DNA of 64,000 nucleotides from Arthrobacter liuii (GTDB taxonomy: Bacteria; Actinomycetota; Actinomycetes; Actinomycetales; Micrococcaceae), in the NCBI RefSeq assembly GCF_014639275.1, contig NZ_BMFW01000014.1, positions 39,642 to 103,641 on the forward strand, read 5' to 3'. Position numbers and translations under genes: made by a program. This document shows, in pieces, positions 52,919-62,283 of this stretch. The stretch's first letter is position 1. Each line of letters starts with the position of its first letter. The notes below the pieces were generated by a model. That model did not search any database. It was not told where the DNA came from and saw only the letters and a list, made by a program, of their open reading frames with translations.

Positions 52919-55900
52919 TCAAGACCGGCTAAGCGCGGCGGCAACGATGTCTTCGAGTTCTGCTGAAGAACCCAGGTCGTGTGGCCGCACCACGGCATTG
53001 TCGGCAACGTAGAAGAACGCTGCCCGCACGTCCTCCAGCGGGACATCCATAAGCCGCGCCCACGCTAGGCGATACACCGCCAGCTGGATCGAACGGGTCT
53101 TCAGTTGCGCGGCGTTCGGCCGGCGGCCCGTCTTCCAGTCCACCAGGTCCCAACGTCCGTCGACGTCCTGGAAGACGGCGTCCACCCGGCCGCGCACCAC
53201 CACCTCGCCCACCCTGGTTTCCACCGGGACTTCGACGAAAGCCGGGGACCTGTCGGCCCAGGGTGAGGCCTTGAAAGTGGCCACCATCGCATCCAGGTCG
53301 TAGGCAGCATCGATATGGTCGTCCGAACCGGGGGCTTCGCCGAGGTCCAGCATGCCGGCTGTGCCGAAATATTCCTCCACCCAGGCGTGGAAGGCTGTGC
53401 CCTTCCGCGCCGACATTCCAGGTTCGCGCGGCACAGGCCGGCGTAGCCGGCCCACCACCGCCTCAGGGTCTTCTCCGAGGTCGACGAGCGTGGAGGCGGA
53501 GATATGGGTGGGCAGGTGCACGTCCTGGCCGCTGGACCTTCGTGTCCTGCGCTCCAGCAGCAGGGCGGCTTCGCGTGCCCAGCCTGCCGCGGGCCCCGTA
53601 AGGCCTTGCCGCGTGTCCGTCAGGCTGCTCCCCTGCCCTGAACTGCCTCCGAGCCCTGGCCCGTCGGCCGGAACCGGCTGGCACCCGCCGGCCTCCAGGA
53701 TGCCGAGTACACGGCTGGCCGCCGCCTCCATGGCTGCCCTGCGCCCGCGTGCCAGTCGAAGACGCTCGCCGGTGCGCGGGTCCACCGGCCCTTCGAGCGG
53801 ATCGTACGGCCAGCGTGCCTCTTCCGTTTCCAGTGTCAACGGGCTCTGGTGCGGAAGCGCAGCCTCCTCCGACGACAGCGGGTGGACCGTAGCATCCGCC
53901 CGCTGCGCGCCCTCAGCCGGTTGCGTCAGTGCTTCCAGTTCCGCAAGGAACGGAGACATCTCCGCGCGCCCGGCCCGTGACCCCACCCAGGCGGCACTGG
54001 ACACCCACAGGACATGCTTGGCCCTCGTGTAGGCCACGTACGCCAGGCGCCGTTCCTCCGACTCGCCGTGGACCTGCACGCCGGCTTTGTAGTCCTTCTC
54101 GGCATCCAGCCACCCCTTCTGGTCCGGCTGGTCCAGGTCCCACTGCGGAAGGTCGGCCCGGTCCCCGCGCAGGGGCCACGGCAGGGCGGCAGCACCGCTG
54201 CTCCAGCGGGAGTCCCTGTCGCTGGGGAAAGCTCCGGCGTTCATTCCCGGGACAAACACGGCGTCCCATTCCAATCCCTTGGACGCATGGACCGTCAACA
54301 GCTGTACTGCCTCCCGGTTCACGTCGCTTGCAGGCGCTTCCAACCCGTTTTCCTCCGCCGACGCAGCCTCCAACCAGGACAGGAAAGCGAGAATGTCTAC
54401 TCGCTGGGAGGTGCGGAGGAACCCGGCGGCCGCATCCTGGAAGGCATCAAGGTTGCGGCGCGCTTGGTGGATGCTGATCCCCGGGCGGGCTGCCACTTCG
54501 ATGTCGAGCAGCATGGCCCTCTCCACCTCCCCCAGGAGCGTGGTGAGGTCGTCGCCCAGGTAGCCGCGCAGTTGCCGCAGTTCGACCGACAACCGGGCCA
54601 GCCGGCCGCGCGCCCCCGCACTAAGGACGCGGCCATTCGACGACGTCCACCCTTCGCGGGGCAGGAAATCCAGTGCCTCGACCAGGCTCGCACTGTCGGT
54701 CAGGTCACCCTCGAGAATGGGTGCATCTGCTTCGTCGCTGTCGCTGTCATCACCGTGGACATCAATCCCTTCTGCAGCCTTCCCCCGGCTCCTGGCCAGC
54801 TGGGCAGACCAGTCCCGCAATGCCATGAGATCAGCGGGACCTATCCGCCACCGGGCGCCTGCGAGCAGCCGCATGAGGGCATCGGACCGGCCGGGGTCTG
54901 CCAGGACGCGCAGGGTGGCCACCAGGTCGACGATCTCCGGTGTGTCCAGGAGCCCCCCAAGGCCCACGATTTCGTAGGGAATCCCGCGGGCCTCGAACTG
55001 CCGCCGGACAGCCTCCATTTGCGCGCGCCTGCGGCACAGGACGGCGAGGGCCGGTGGCTCGGCTGTGCCGTCAGGCCTCAACTCAAAGTCGGTCACCTGG
55101 TATCGCAGGACGTCGTCGGCCAGTGCGGCAGCTTCCTCCACGTCGCTGGCGAAGCGCCCCAGCACCACGCTCCCGTCCACGGCATGGGGGCTGGGCTGCA
55201 ACGGGGGCACTTCGGAAGCGACTTTCCTGTCCCCTGCGGGGGCGCTGTGCCCCGCCGCCCGGCCAAGGGACTGCGACATGACATTGGCTGCTGCCAGGAT
55301 CGACCGCCCATTTCGCCAGGCTGTAGTCAGGTAGGAAGTTGGAGCGGGCGCCCAGCCTCCTCCTTCCGGACCACCAGTCTGGACTGGAAACTCGCGAACG
55401 AAGTGGAACAACTGACCTGCCGAAGCGCCGCGGAAGCCATAGATTGACTGGTTGGGGTCACCAACGGCCGTCACCGCATGGCCGCCACCGAAAAGGCGGG
55501 AAAAAAGGACCAGCTGCGCATAGGACGTGTCCTGGAACTCGTCGAGCAGAACCACCTTGTACCGCTGGCGTTCCATTTGGCCCGCCAGCGGAACATCCTG
55601 GGCCACCTTGGCAGCAAGCGCCACCAAGTCGCCGAAATCCAGGGCACCGCGGGCACGTTTTGCTTCGGCATAACGGCCCACCATGTCAGCGACACTGGCC
55701 CGGGTCCGCAGCATGCCTGCGAGGTCCGCAGCCGCCTTGGGCGGGTTCCTGGGCTTGTCGGCCAGGTAAGGCAGGGACTCGAACCCGGCAAGGCGCGCCA
55801 TGAGCCAGGCTTCGACATCCTCGGGTTCCTGAAGGTGCTCGGCGCACTCGCCCGCCAACTGGATGACGGCTTTCACCAAGGTGGATTTGGCGGCCCGGAA

Positions 55901-56443
55901 GTGTGCGTACTCACCGTCATAGGCCTCAACCACCTCGCTGGCCAGCTGCCAGGCCTGCGCACCGCCGAGCAGGACGACGTCCCGCTCCACGCCAAGCCGC
56001 AGCCCGTAATCGGAGACAATGCCGCTGGCGAACGAATGGTAGGTGGACACCTTGGGCTCCAGGGCGTCGCTGCTGAACAGGCCTTCAGGAAATAGCCCCT
56101 GCCCGTTGTCCTTCACGGCAAGACGCTGCAGGGCCAGTAGCTTGGACCGGATCCGGCTGGCAAGTTCACCGGCAGCCTTGCGGGTAAAGGTCACGCCCAA
56201 AACTTCCTCAGGGGTGACCCATCCGTTGGCCACAAGCCACACCACCCGGTCCGCCATGGTGGCGGTTTTCCCGGATCCTGCTCCCGCGATGACCAGCCGC
56301 GGCGCCAGCGGAGAAGAGATGATGGCCGATTGCTCGGGAGTGGGGGTATTTCCTTCGCCAAGCAGCCGAGACAGTTCTTCGGGGCTGAAGCGCGCGGCCG
56401 GGACGGCATCCGCGGCGGGCAGCACAGTCAGTGGCCCGCTCAT
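52919..56443 (-). CDS. adnB: AdnB-like helicase-nuclease subunit
   Basis: 1174 residues. UvrD-type helicase: Walker A AGAGSGKTATMADR, VLGVTFTRKAAGELASRI (Ia), VVLLDEFQDTSYAQ (II), GDPNQSIYGFRGASAGQL (III), LTVHASKGLEWDAVFVPG (V) and YVAYTRAKHVLWVSS (VI). The C-terminal RecB-family nuclease has GTAFHAWVEEYFG, GRVDAVF and DLVDWKTGRRP, then QLAVYRLAWA. With AdnA it forms the actinobacterial end-resection motor-nuclease that replaces RecBCD. The ATG at 56443 overlaps the adnA stop (ATGA), giving one-to-one translation. 51 additional upstream codons in frame lie in adnA. Confidence 0.95.
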   Translation of the reverse strand: MSGPLTVLPAADAVPAARFSPEELSRLLGEGNTPTPEQSAIISSPLAPRLVIAGAGSGKTATMADRVVWLVANGWVTPEEVLGVTFTRKAAGELASRIRSKLLALQRLAVKDNGQGLFPEGLFSSDALEPKVSTYHSFASGIVSDYGLRLGVERDVVLLGGAQAWQLASEVVEAYDGEYAHFRAAKSTLVKAVIQLAGECAEHLQEPEDVEAWLMARLAGFESLPYLADKPRNPPKAAADLAGMLRTRASVADMVGRYAEAKRARGALDFGDLVALAAKVAQDVPLAGQMERQRYKVVLLDEFQDTSYAQLVLFSRLFGGGHAVTAVGDPNQSIYGFRGASAGQLFHFVREFPVQTGGPEGGGWAPAPTSYLTTAWRNGRSILAAANVMSQSLGRAAGHSAPAGDRKVASEVPPLQPSPHAVDGSVVLGRFASDVEEAAALADDVLRYQVTDFELRPDGTAEPPALAVLCRRRAQMEAVRRQFEARGIPYEIVGLGGLLDTPEIVDLVATLRVLADPGRSDALMRLLAGARWRIGPADLMALRDWSAQLARSRGKAAEGIDVHGDDSDSDEADAPILEGDLTDSASLVEALDFLPREGWTSSNGRVLSAGARGRLARLSVELRQLRGYLGDDLTTLLGEVERAMLLDIEVAARPGISIHQARRNLDAFQDAAAGFLRTSQRVDILAFLSWLEAASAEENGLEAPASDVNREAVQLLTVHASKGLEWDAVFVPGMNAGAFPSDRDSRWSSGAAALPWPLRGDRADLPQWDLDQPDQKGWLDAEKDYKAGVQVHGESEERRLAYVAYTRAKHVLWVSSAAWVGSRAGRAEMSPFLAELEALTQPAEGAQRADATVHPLSSEEAALPHQSPLTLETEEARWPYDPLEGPVDPRTGERLRLARGRRAAMEAAASRVLGILEAGGCQPVPADGPGLGGSSGQGSSLTDTRQGLTGPAAGWAREAALLLERRTRRSSGQDVHLPTHISASTLVDLGEDPEAVVGRLRRPVPREPGMSARKGTAFHAWVEEYFGTAGMLDLGEAPGSDDHIDAAYDLDAMVATFKASPWADRSPAFVEVPVETRVGEVVVRGRVDAVFQDVDGRWDLVDWKTGRRPNAAQLKTRSIQLAVYRLAWARLMDVPLEDVRAAFFYVADNAVVRPHDLGSSAELEDIVAAALSRS

Positions 56444-59400
56444 TCGGTCACCTGCCGTCCACGCACGCAGAGCGGGCACACTTCGGGGAGCCTGCACCCG
56501 TGACCGCCGTGGCTGCCCTTGGCAGGATCGTGCCGTGCGATGAATTCGCTGCCGCCCATCACGGCGGCCGCGTCCTGCACCATGTCCAATGCCCAATTCT
56601 CCTGCGGGTCGATCGGTTCCTGCTGTTGAATGGCGGGATTTTTCGCCACAGTCCCGAGCTGCGCCAGCACAGCCCCGCCAGGCAGGCCGCTGCCACCGCC
56701 CGTTCCAGCGCCGAAGCCGCCGGCGAGCACTGCCGCCTGGTACGCGCCGAGCTGTGGATGGCGGGACAGCTCATCCTTGCCTGGCTGCCGCTTTCCGGTC
56801 TTGAGGTCGACAACCACCAGGCGGCCGTCGCCGTCGATCTCCAGCCGGTCCACCTGGCCGCGGAGTACCGCTTCCCGCGGCGGAGCTTCATCCACCGCCA
56901 CAGTTCCGAGGGCCACTTCGAAGTCCTGCTCCACGCCCAGCAGGCTGCGGCCTTCGCTCCGCATGGAAAGCACATATTGCGCGAGCTTCCGCACCATGGC
57001 CTCGGCGCGCTGGAAGTCCAGCCTTCCCTCCCAGTTGTCCTTCATTCCCAGCGCCGGCCATCGCCGCACGAGTTCAGCGACATACTCGGATCCGGATGCG
57101 TCCGGCATATCCTGGGCGATCGCGTGCACCAGGGTGCCCAGGCTCCGCGCGAAGTCGGTGGCCGGTTCCCCGCCTGCTGCCTGGACGAACCAGTCCAGCG
57201 GCGACTTTTGCACTGTCTCCACCTTTGACGGGGAAACGGAAACCGTTCCCCCCGGCGGGACCACCGCCTCGACGGACGTCAGCGGGGCGAGTCCCCACCA
57301 GCTGTCCGGGTGCGCTCCGGCCACCGCGGGTTCCGCCGCGGCGAGATGCGCCAGGACCCTGGCGGCTTCCCCTGCAGGGGCTGTCCCCTCGAGCTGGACA
57401 TGCTGCCGGAGCTCGGCGACCAGGGCGCGCAGCGTCATGGGCCGTTCCACCTGGGTGAAGGCCCTGCCCTCCTCCCCCGGTCCCAAAGGTGAAACGAAGT
57501 CCAGGAAGGACGACGGCTGGTCGTCCTCCGACGAGACTGCAGTGCACACCAGCAGTTCCCGAGCCCTTGATACCGCCGTAGAGAAGCTGCGCAGTTCGTC
57601 ATAGCGGATGTCCCGCAACCGGCTCAGGGGGTCACGCTGGAGGGCATACTCCGGGCCATGCTCCACAGCGTCCGCATACAGCGTGCTGCCGAGCAGTTCA
57701 CCGCGGAGCCGCGTGTTGGGCCACACTCCCTCCTGCAGCCCGGCAATGATCACGATGGGCCATTCCCGGCCTGCCGCACTGGCCGGTGTCATCAGCTCCA
57801 CGGCATCATCGAGTTGGGCACGGGCGGCGAGCGTGTCCATGGGGAGTTCCTGGTTCAGGAGGTATTCCAGGAACTGTTCGGGGCCGGCGCCTGGCATCTG
57901 GTCCACGTAGCGTTCCGCCGTATGGAAGAGCGCCATCATGGCATCAAGGTCCCGGTCGGCCCGGGCTCCGTGGGGTCCGCCTGACAATGCCGTCGCTGTC
58001 CAGGCCGAAGATAGCCCCGTTGAGTTCCAGAGCGCCCACAACACCGACTCGGCATTGGCGCCGGGCAGTGCGGCAGCCTCCCGCCCCGCGTGAATCATCC
58101 GCGCCGTGCGTCGGGCGGAGCGGCCTTCGATGCCTAAAGCGCCCAGGGCACCGGGGTCAAGCAGCGCCTCGACCAGCAGTGCGTCGCTGGCGCGGCCGCC
58201 GCCGCCCAGGAGTTCCTCGCGCCTGAGCGATTGGCGGAGCCTGCGCAGCTCGATGGAGGTGGCACCCCCGATGCGCGATGTGAGGAGCGACACCGCAGCT
58301 TCGGGAGTTAGAAGCGCCGGATCCAAGACGATGGCAAAAGCGTCCAGGAGCGGACGCACAGCTACTTCGTCCCGGACCGCGGATTCGGCCACGGGCACCC
58401 GTACGGGGATGCCCTGCCCGGACAGGTAGCGCTGCAGCTCGCTGACTTGGCCGCCATTGCGAACGATAACCGCGATGTCCGCCAGATCCCGGCCGTGGTT
58501 GATGTGCTGGTCCAGGATTCGATGGGCAACATAGCGAAGCTCATGGACCGGAGTGGGGACCAGGTGGGCCTCGACGGCGCCCGGCGCACTTTCACGTACT
58601 GGCTGCCCGGGCCACGCAGGCTGCTCGAGGCGCCGTGCCAGTTGCCCGCCGGCACGCTGGGAAATGCGGCCGGCGACGTTCAGCCAGGCCCCTGCCACGG
58701 CGGGCGCCAGTCCATGGGAGTGCCACAGCGGCCGCTCAAGGACAGGCTCCTGGGCGGACAACAGCCGTGGCAGCTCAGCCACGAGATCGGGCCGGGCTCC
58801 CCGGAATCCCTGGACGACCGTATCCGCGGACGACGTGACATAGCAGTCCTTGCCGGCGGCGATATCTGCGAGCAGCTCGAAGATGGCGGGGTTGGCTTCC
58901 TGGATATCATCCACCAGGACAACCTGCAGCCGCGCGCGTTCCCCGGCGAGGAAATCCGGGGCGTCCTGGAAGATCTGGCGGGCGGCCGTGATGATCCCGG
59001 CAGGGTCAAAGGCCTCAGGCATCCGCAGGTCAAGCACGTCCCGGTATTCCGCATACAGCGCTGCCGCAGCTTTCCAGTCCGGGCGGTGGCAGTCGTCCGC
59101 CAGCTGCGCAAGGTCGTCGGCTGTCCGGCCGGATTCGATAATGCGGTCAAAGAGCTGCCGCACCTCCTGGCGGAAGCCGCGGGTTTCCAGGGCACCGTCA
59201 AGGTCAGCAGGCCACGGCAGTTCAAGCCCCGGGATCCTGTGGCCGTCGAGGAGTTCCTTGATGATGAGGTCCTGCTCCGGGCCTGAGAGCAGGCGCGGAG
59301 GCCGGGAGAGCGGGATGACGCCTTCGGCCTTTGCCCGCCGGATCAGGTCGAATGCGTACGAGGCCCATGTCCTGGCCGGAGTGGTGCTGAGGCTTCTGTC

Positions 59401-59787
59401 CAGCCGGGCGGTGAACCGGTCCCGCAGGAAATCCGCTGCAAGGCGGGTGGGTGCCAGGATCAGCATGTGTTCGGGGTCGACGCCGTCACGGAAGACCCTC
59501 TGGACAGCGGCCTCAACGAGGGCGGTGGTCTTTCCCGTGCCCGGCGCGCCCGGTACCAGGACAGGTCCCGAGCCCTGGGCGACGTCAACCGCTGCCTGCT
59601 GGTCCGGTGTGAGCCGGGGCACCTCCGCGTGCACCCGCCGCGGCGGCAGCAACCGGAGGGCCGGCACACGTGGAAGGGCACTGCCGCTGTCCGCGTTCCC
59701 CGCGCCGGGGAAATCCGGCGCCTGGCTTGTCCCCAGCTCTTGCCGGTGTGGGCCCCAGGGGCCGGTCAAAGGAATTGTTACGGTCAC
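56440..59787 (-). CDS. adnA: AdnA-like helicase-nuclease subunit
   Basis: 1115 residues. Helicase-like N-terminal part with Walker A GAPGTGKT (residues 80-87), LILAPTRLAADFLRDRF and VVLVDDIQEANPAIF. The C-terminal RecB-like nuclease has GQVDRLEIDGDGRLVVVDLKTGKRQPG and QLGAYQAAVLAGG. Three cysteines near the end (1098, 1104, 1107, C-x5-C-x2-C) fit an Fe-S cluster, but the usual earlier Cys before the nuclease fold is Ser862 in VETVQKSPLDWF. Paired with AdnB, whose start overlaps its stop. Motor and nuclease activities act on double-strand-break ends; the division of labour is known from mycobacteria. Confidence 0.94.
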   Translation of the reverse strand: MTVTIPLTGPWGPHRQELGTSQAPDFPGAGNADSGSALPRVPALRLLPPRRVHAEVPRLTPDQQAAVDVAQGSGPVLVPGAPGTGKTTALVEAAVQRVFRDGVDPEHMLILAPTRLAADFLRDRFTARLDRSLSTTPARTWASYAFDLIRRAKAEGVIPLSRPPRLLSGPEQDLIIKELLDGHRIPGLELPWPADLDGALETRGFRQEVRQLFDRIIESGRTADDLAQLADDCHRPDWKAAAALYAEYRDVLDLRMPEAFDPAGIITAARQIFQDAPDFLAGERARLQVVLVDDIQEANPAIFELLADIAAGKDCYVTSSADTVVQGFRGARPDLVAELPRLLSAQEPVLERPLWHSHGLAPAVAGAWLNVAGRISQRAGGQLARRLEQPAWPGQPVRESAPGAVEAHLVPTPVHELRYVAHRILDQHINHGRDLADIAVIVRNGGQVSELQRYLSGQGIPVRVPVAESAVRDEVAVRPLLDAFAIVLDPALLTPEAAVSLLTSRIGGATSIELRRLRQSLRREELLGGGGRASDALLVEALLDPGALGALGIEGRSARRTARMIHAGREAAALPGANAESVLWALWNSTGLSSAWTATALSGGPHGARADRDLDAMMALFHTAERYVDQMPGAGPEQFLEYLLNQELPMDTLAARAQLDDAVELMTPASAAGREWPIVIIAGLQEGVWPNTRLRGELLGSTLYADAVEHGPEYALQRDPLSRLRDIRYDELRSFSTAVSRARELLVCTAVSSEDDQPSSFLDFVSPLGPGEEGRAFTQVERPMTLRALVAELRQHVQLEGTAPAGEAARVLAHLAAAEPAVAGAHPDSWWGLAPLTSVEAVVPPGGTVSVSPSKVETVQKSPLDWFVQAAGGEPATDFARSLGTLVHAIAQDMPDASGSEYVAELVRRWPALGMKDNWEGRLDFQRAEAMVRKLAQYVLSMRSEGRSLLGVEQDFEVALGTVAVDEAPPREAVLRGQVDRLEIDGDGRLVVVDLKTGKRQPGKDELSRHPQLGAYQAAVLAGGFGAGTGGGSGLPGGAVLAQLGTVAKNPAIQQQEPIDPQENWALDMVQDAAAVMGGSEFIARHDPAKGSHGGHGCRLPEVCPLCVRGRQVTE

Positions 59788-60200
59788 AAAATCATTCCAT
59801 CATCAGGCACCGACAATCTGTGGAGCCGGCGCTCCAGTTCATCGGCAACCGCGTCAATGCTGTCAAAATCATTATCCGTTGGGGCCCAGCGCGCGGCAGT
59901 CAAATCGACCCGCCAACGGCCCTCCCCCGTGCGGAGGTACGAACCATAGGCACCTACGAGCGGGGTGCCTTCGTCAAGGTAATGGTGCAGTGCCTCGGCT
60001 TCGTGGCCTTCGGGGGCATGGCCGCTGGCTTTAAGGATGCGCCACCAGGGCACGCCGCCCCCATGGTGGCTCATGACGGAACCGACCTGGCGCGGTCCGC
60101 CTGCACCCAGGAGCTCCGCCACGTCCCCGTACGAGACTGCGGACCCTGCCGGCACCTGCCTCACGATGGCCAGGACCGCTTGGACGTACTCATTCCGCAT
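59784..60200 (-). CDS. Alkyltransferase-like protein (ATL; MGMT family without catalytic Cys)
   Basis: 138 residues with the MGMT DNA-binding domain: VLAIVRQVPAGSAVSYGDVAELLGAGGPRQVGSVMSHH. Where MGMT has the acceptor cysteine (PCHR), this protein has Pro51-Trp52-Trp53-Arg54, so it cannot take the alkyl group itself. ATL proteins instead bind O6-alkylguanine, flip it, and hand it to nucleotide excision repair. The stop overlaps the adnA start by four bases on the same strand, so the three genes may be co-expressed. A similar ATL gene follows adnA in mycobacteria, by recollection. Confidence 0.9.
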   Translation of the reverse strand: MRNEYVQAVLAIVRQVPAGSAVSYGDVAELLGAGGPRQVGSVMSHHGGGVPWWRILKASGHAPEGHEAEALHHYLDEGTPLVGAYGSYLRTGEGRWRVDLTAARWAPTDNDFDSIDAVADELERRLHRLSVPDDGMIL

Positions 60201-60263
60201 TGATCCAATCTAGCCGCAGTGGCGTTCCCGGGAATTGTCGGTGGGTCCGCTTAGCGTTGAAGC

Positions 60264-60974
60264 ATGAGTTTCTGGAACACCCTCCCCCGCGCAGCCTTTG
60301 ACCTCGAAACCACCGGACGCAATTCGCGGGCGGCGCGAATCGTCACGGCGTCAATCACCGTGGTGGACCACGAGGGCGAGGTCATCAAGGAGCACGAGTG
60401 GCTGGCTGATCCGGGCGTGGAGATTCCCACGGAGGCAAGTGACGTCCATGGCATCACTACCGAACATGCCAGGCGTGACGGCAGGCCCGCACAAGAGGTC
60501 ACGCGCGAGGTCGCAGCCGTCCTCCAGGAGCTCTTTGACTCCGGCACCCCCGTGATCGCCTTCAACGCGAGCTACGATTTTACGGTCCTCGCCGCCGAGT
60601 CGGCCCGCTACGGGATTCCCCAGCTCACCCGCTTCCCCGTCCTGGACCCCTACATCATGAACAAACAGGTGGACCGCTACCGGAAAGGCAAGCGCACACT
60701 CACGGCGCTCTGCGAAGAATACGGCGTGGTCCTGGACAACGCCCACACATCTGCAGCTGATGCCCTGGCGACGCTCAGGGTCCTGGATGCGATGGCGGGA
60801 AAATTTCCCAAGCTGATGATGCCGGCCAGCCAGCTGCACCAGTTGCAGGTGGACTGGGCAGTCAGCCAGGCGGCCGACTTCCAGGGGTACCTGAGAAAGA
60901 CAAAGCCGGCCGCGGTAATCGAGGGAGACTGGCCGGTCCTGCCGCCGCAGGACGCCACAGCTGGGGGCTTCTAG
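60264..60974 (+). CDS. DnaQ-type 3'-5' exonuclease (DEDDh)
   Basis: 236 residues with the RNase H-like exonuclease fold. Motif I is AAFDLETTGRN (Asp13, Glu15), motif II region VIAFNASYDFTVLAAES with its Asp, and motif III HTSAADALATLRVLDAM (His and Asp). The ISO-like core is followed by ~50 residues (HQLQVDWAVSQAADFQGYLRKTKPAAVIEGDWPVLPP) conserved in actinobacterial homologues. It could be a stand-alone proofreader or a general DNA exonuclease, since no polymerase domain is attached. Divergent from the ATL gene with a 63-base spacer. Confidence 0.92.
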   Translation: MSFWNTLPRAAFDLETTGRNSRAARIVTASITVVDHEGEVIKEHEWLADPGVEIPTEASDVHGITTEHARRDGRPAQEVTREVAAVLQELFDSGTPVIAFNASYDFTVLAAESARYGIPQLTRFPVLDPYIMNKQVDRYRKGKRTLTALCEEYGVVLDNAHTSAADALATLRVLDAMAGKFPKLMMPASQLHQLQVDWAVSQAADFQGYLRKTKPAAVIEGDWPVLPPQDATAGGF

Positions 60975-61301
60975 CGTTCAGTACAGCTTGGGAGGCCTGC
61001 GAGGCATGTCACAGTCACGCGGGTACATAAAAGGAAGATCCGCCGCATCGTTATCGTTCGCCACGGCAGCGGATTCCTGCCAGATCTCCGGTGAAAAGTA
61101 AGACCTCCGAAGATAATTCGGATAGATACCGCGCCGCCCGCGCATTCGTCACCTAACCGCGGCCAAGCGCCGTAGTGAGACAATAAAGTTTTGCGGTCAC
61201 CCGTGCCCCGCCCAGCTGGACCAGCGCCGGGACAGGTGCCAGGCGCCACAGCGCAGCCTCGCGGCCCGGTCGACTTATGACTCAATGAAAGTGACAACCT
61301 G
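60975..61301. other. 327-base intergenic region upstream of the amino-acid transporter operon
   Basis: No ORF with coding character is seen. It contains an AT-richer leader, a perfect inverted repeat TCCGAA-gataa-TTCGGA at 61106-61122, and an AT-rich CAATAAAG near 61190. Promoter and possible operator for the transporter genes are expected here; boxes cannot be assigned with confidence. Only weak GAAAG precedes the first start codon. Confidence 0.6.
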
Positions 61302-62252
61302 ATGAAAATCAAAGCGTTGAAGTGGCTCACCACCGCTCCCGTTGCCCTCGCCCTTGCGGTTTCCCTCGCGGCCTGCGGCGGCGGATCCTCCCAGCCCAGC
61401 GGCACCCCCACGGACGCTCTGAAGGGCAGCGACCAGCAGACGCTGGACAAGTACACCACCGCCAACGTCACGCCCATCGACAAGATCGACAAGAGCAAGC
61501 TCGGCCTCGTCACCGACGGCACGCTGCGCGTGGGGACGTTGTCAGACGCCCCGCCCAACATCTTCGTTGATTCGTCCGGCAAGTTCACCGGCTACGACAA
61601 TGAGCTTCTGCGGGCGATGGCCGACAAGCTGGGGCTCAAGGTGGAATTTGCCTCCACCAAGTTCCAGGCGCTGCTCAGCCAGGTCAAGAACAAGCAGTTC
61701 GACGTCGGATCCTCCTCGATCTCCACCACGGACGCCCGCCGTGAAACTGTGGCATTCACCAACGGATACGACTTCGGTTACATGGCCCTGGTGACCAAAG
61801 AAGACGCCAAGGTCCAGACGTTCGCTGAGCTGAAGAGCGGCCTGCGCATCGGCGTCGTCAGCGGCAGCGTCCAGGAAGACTACGTTAAGAACACCCTGAA
61901 CCTGGAGCCTGTTTCCTTCCCTGACTACAACACCGTTTTCGCCAGCCTGAAGAGTGGGCAGGTGGACGCGTGGGTGGCCCCGTCCCAGCAGGCCACCGGC
62001 CAGGTCAAGCCCGGTGACGGCACGAAAATCGCCGAGAAGAAGCTCAACACCCAGAACTTCACCGCCTACGCCGTTGCCAAGGACAACCCTGCCCTGCTCG
62101 AAGCGCTGAACTCTGCCCTTGATGCCATCGTTGCAGATGGCACCTGGACCAAGCTGACTGCCCAGTGGTACACGGACCGCCCCACCGCTGCCGAGCAGAC
62201 CCCCGAGGGTTGGAAGCCGGGCAGCAAGGCCGTCAAGGTCCCCGCGAACTAG
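61302..62252 (+). CDS. Polar amino-acid ABC transporter substrate-binding lipoprotein (SBP family 3)
   Basis: 316 residues. The signal peptide ends in lipobox SLAACGGG with Cys25. Family 3 features: TLRVGTLSDAPPNIFVDSSGKFTGYDNELLRAMADKLGLKVEF, DVGSSSISTTDARRETVAFTNGYDFGYMALV and LKSGLRIGVVSGSVQEDYV. Such proteins bind glutamate, glutamine, arginine or similar; the ligand is not decidable here. First gene of a three-gene operon: the permease starts 31 bases after its stop. Weak ribosome-binding site, and the long leader may carry regulation. Confidence 0.95.
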   Translation: MKIKALKWLTTAPVALALAVSLAACGGGSSQPSGTPTDALKGSDQQTLDKYTTANVTPIDKIDKSKLGLVTDGTLRVGTLSDAPPNIFVDSSGKFTGYDNELLRAMADKLGLKVEFASTKFQALLSQVKNKQFDVGSSSISTTDARRETVAFTNGYDFGYMALVTKEDAKVQTFAELKSGLRIGVVSGSVQEDYVKNTLNLEPVSFPDYNTVFASLKSGQVDAWVAPSQQATGQVKPGDGTKIAEKKLNTQNFTAYAVAKDNPALLEALNSALDAIVADGTWTKLTAQWYTDRPTAAEQTPEGWKPGSKAVKVPAN

Positions 62253-62283
62253 AACCGGCCCCCAGAAAAGATAGCGACGCCAT

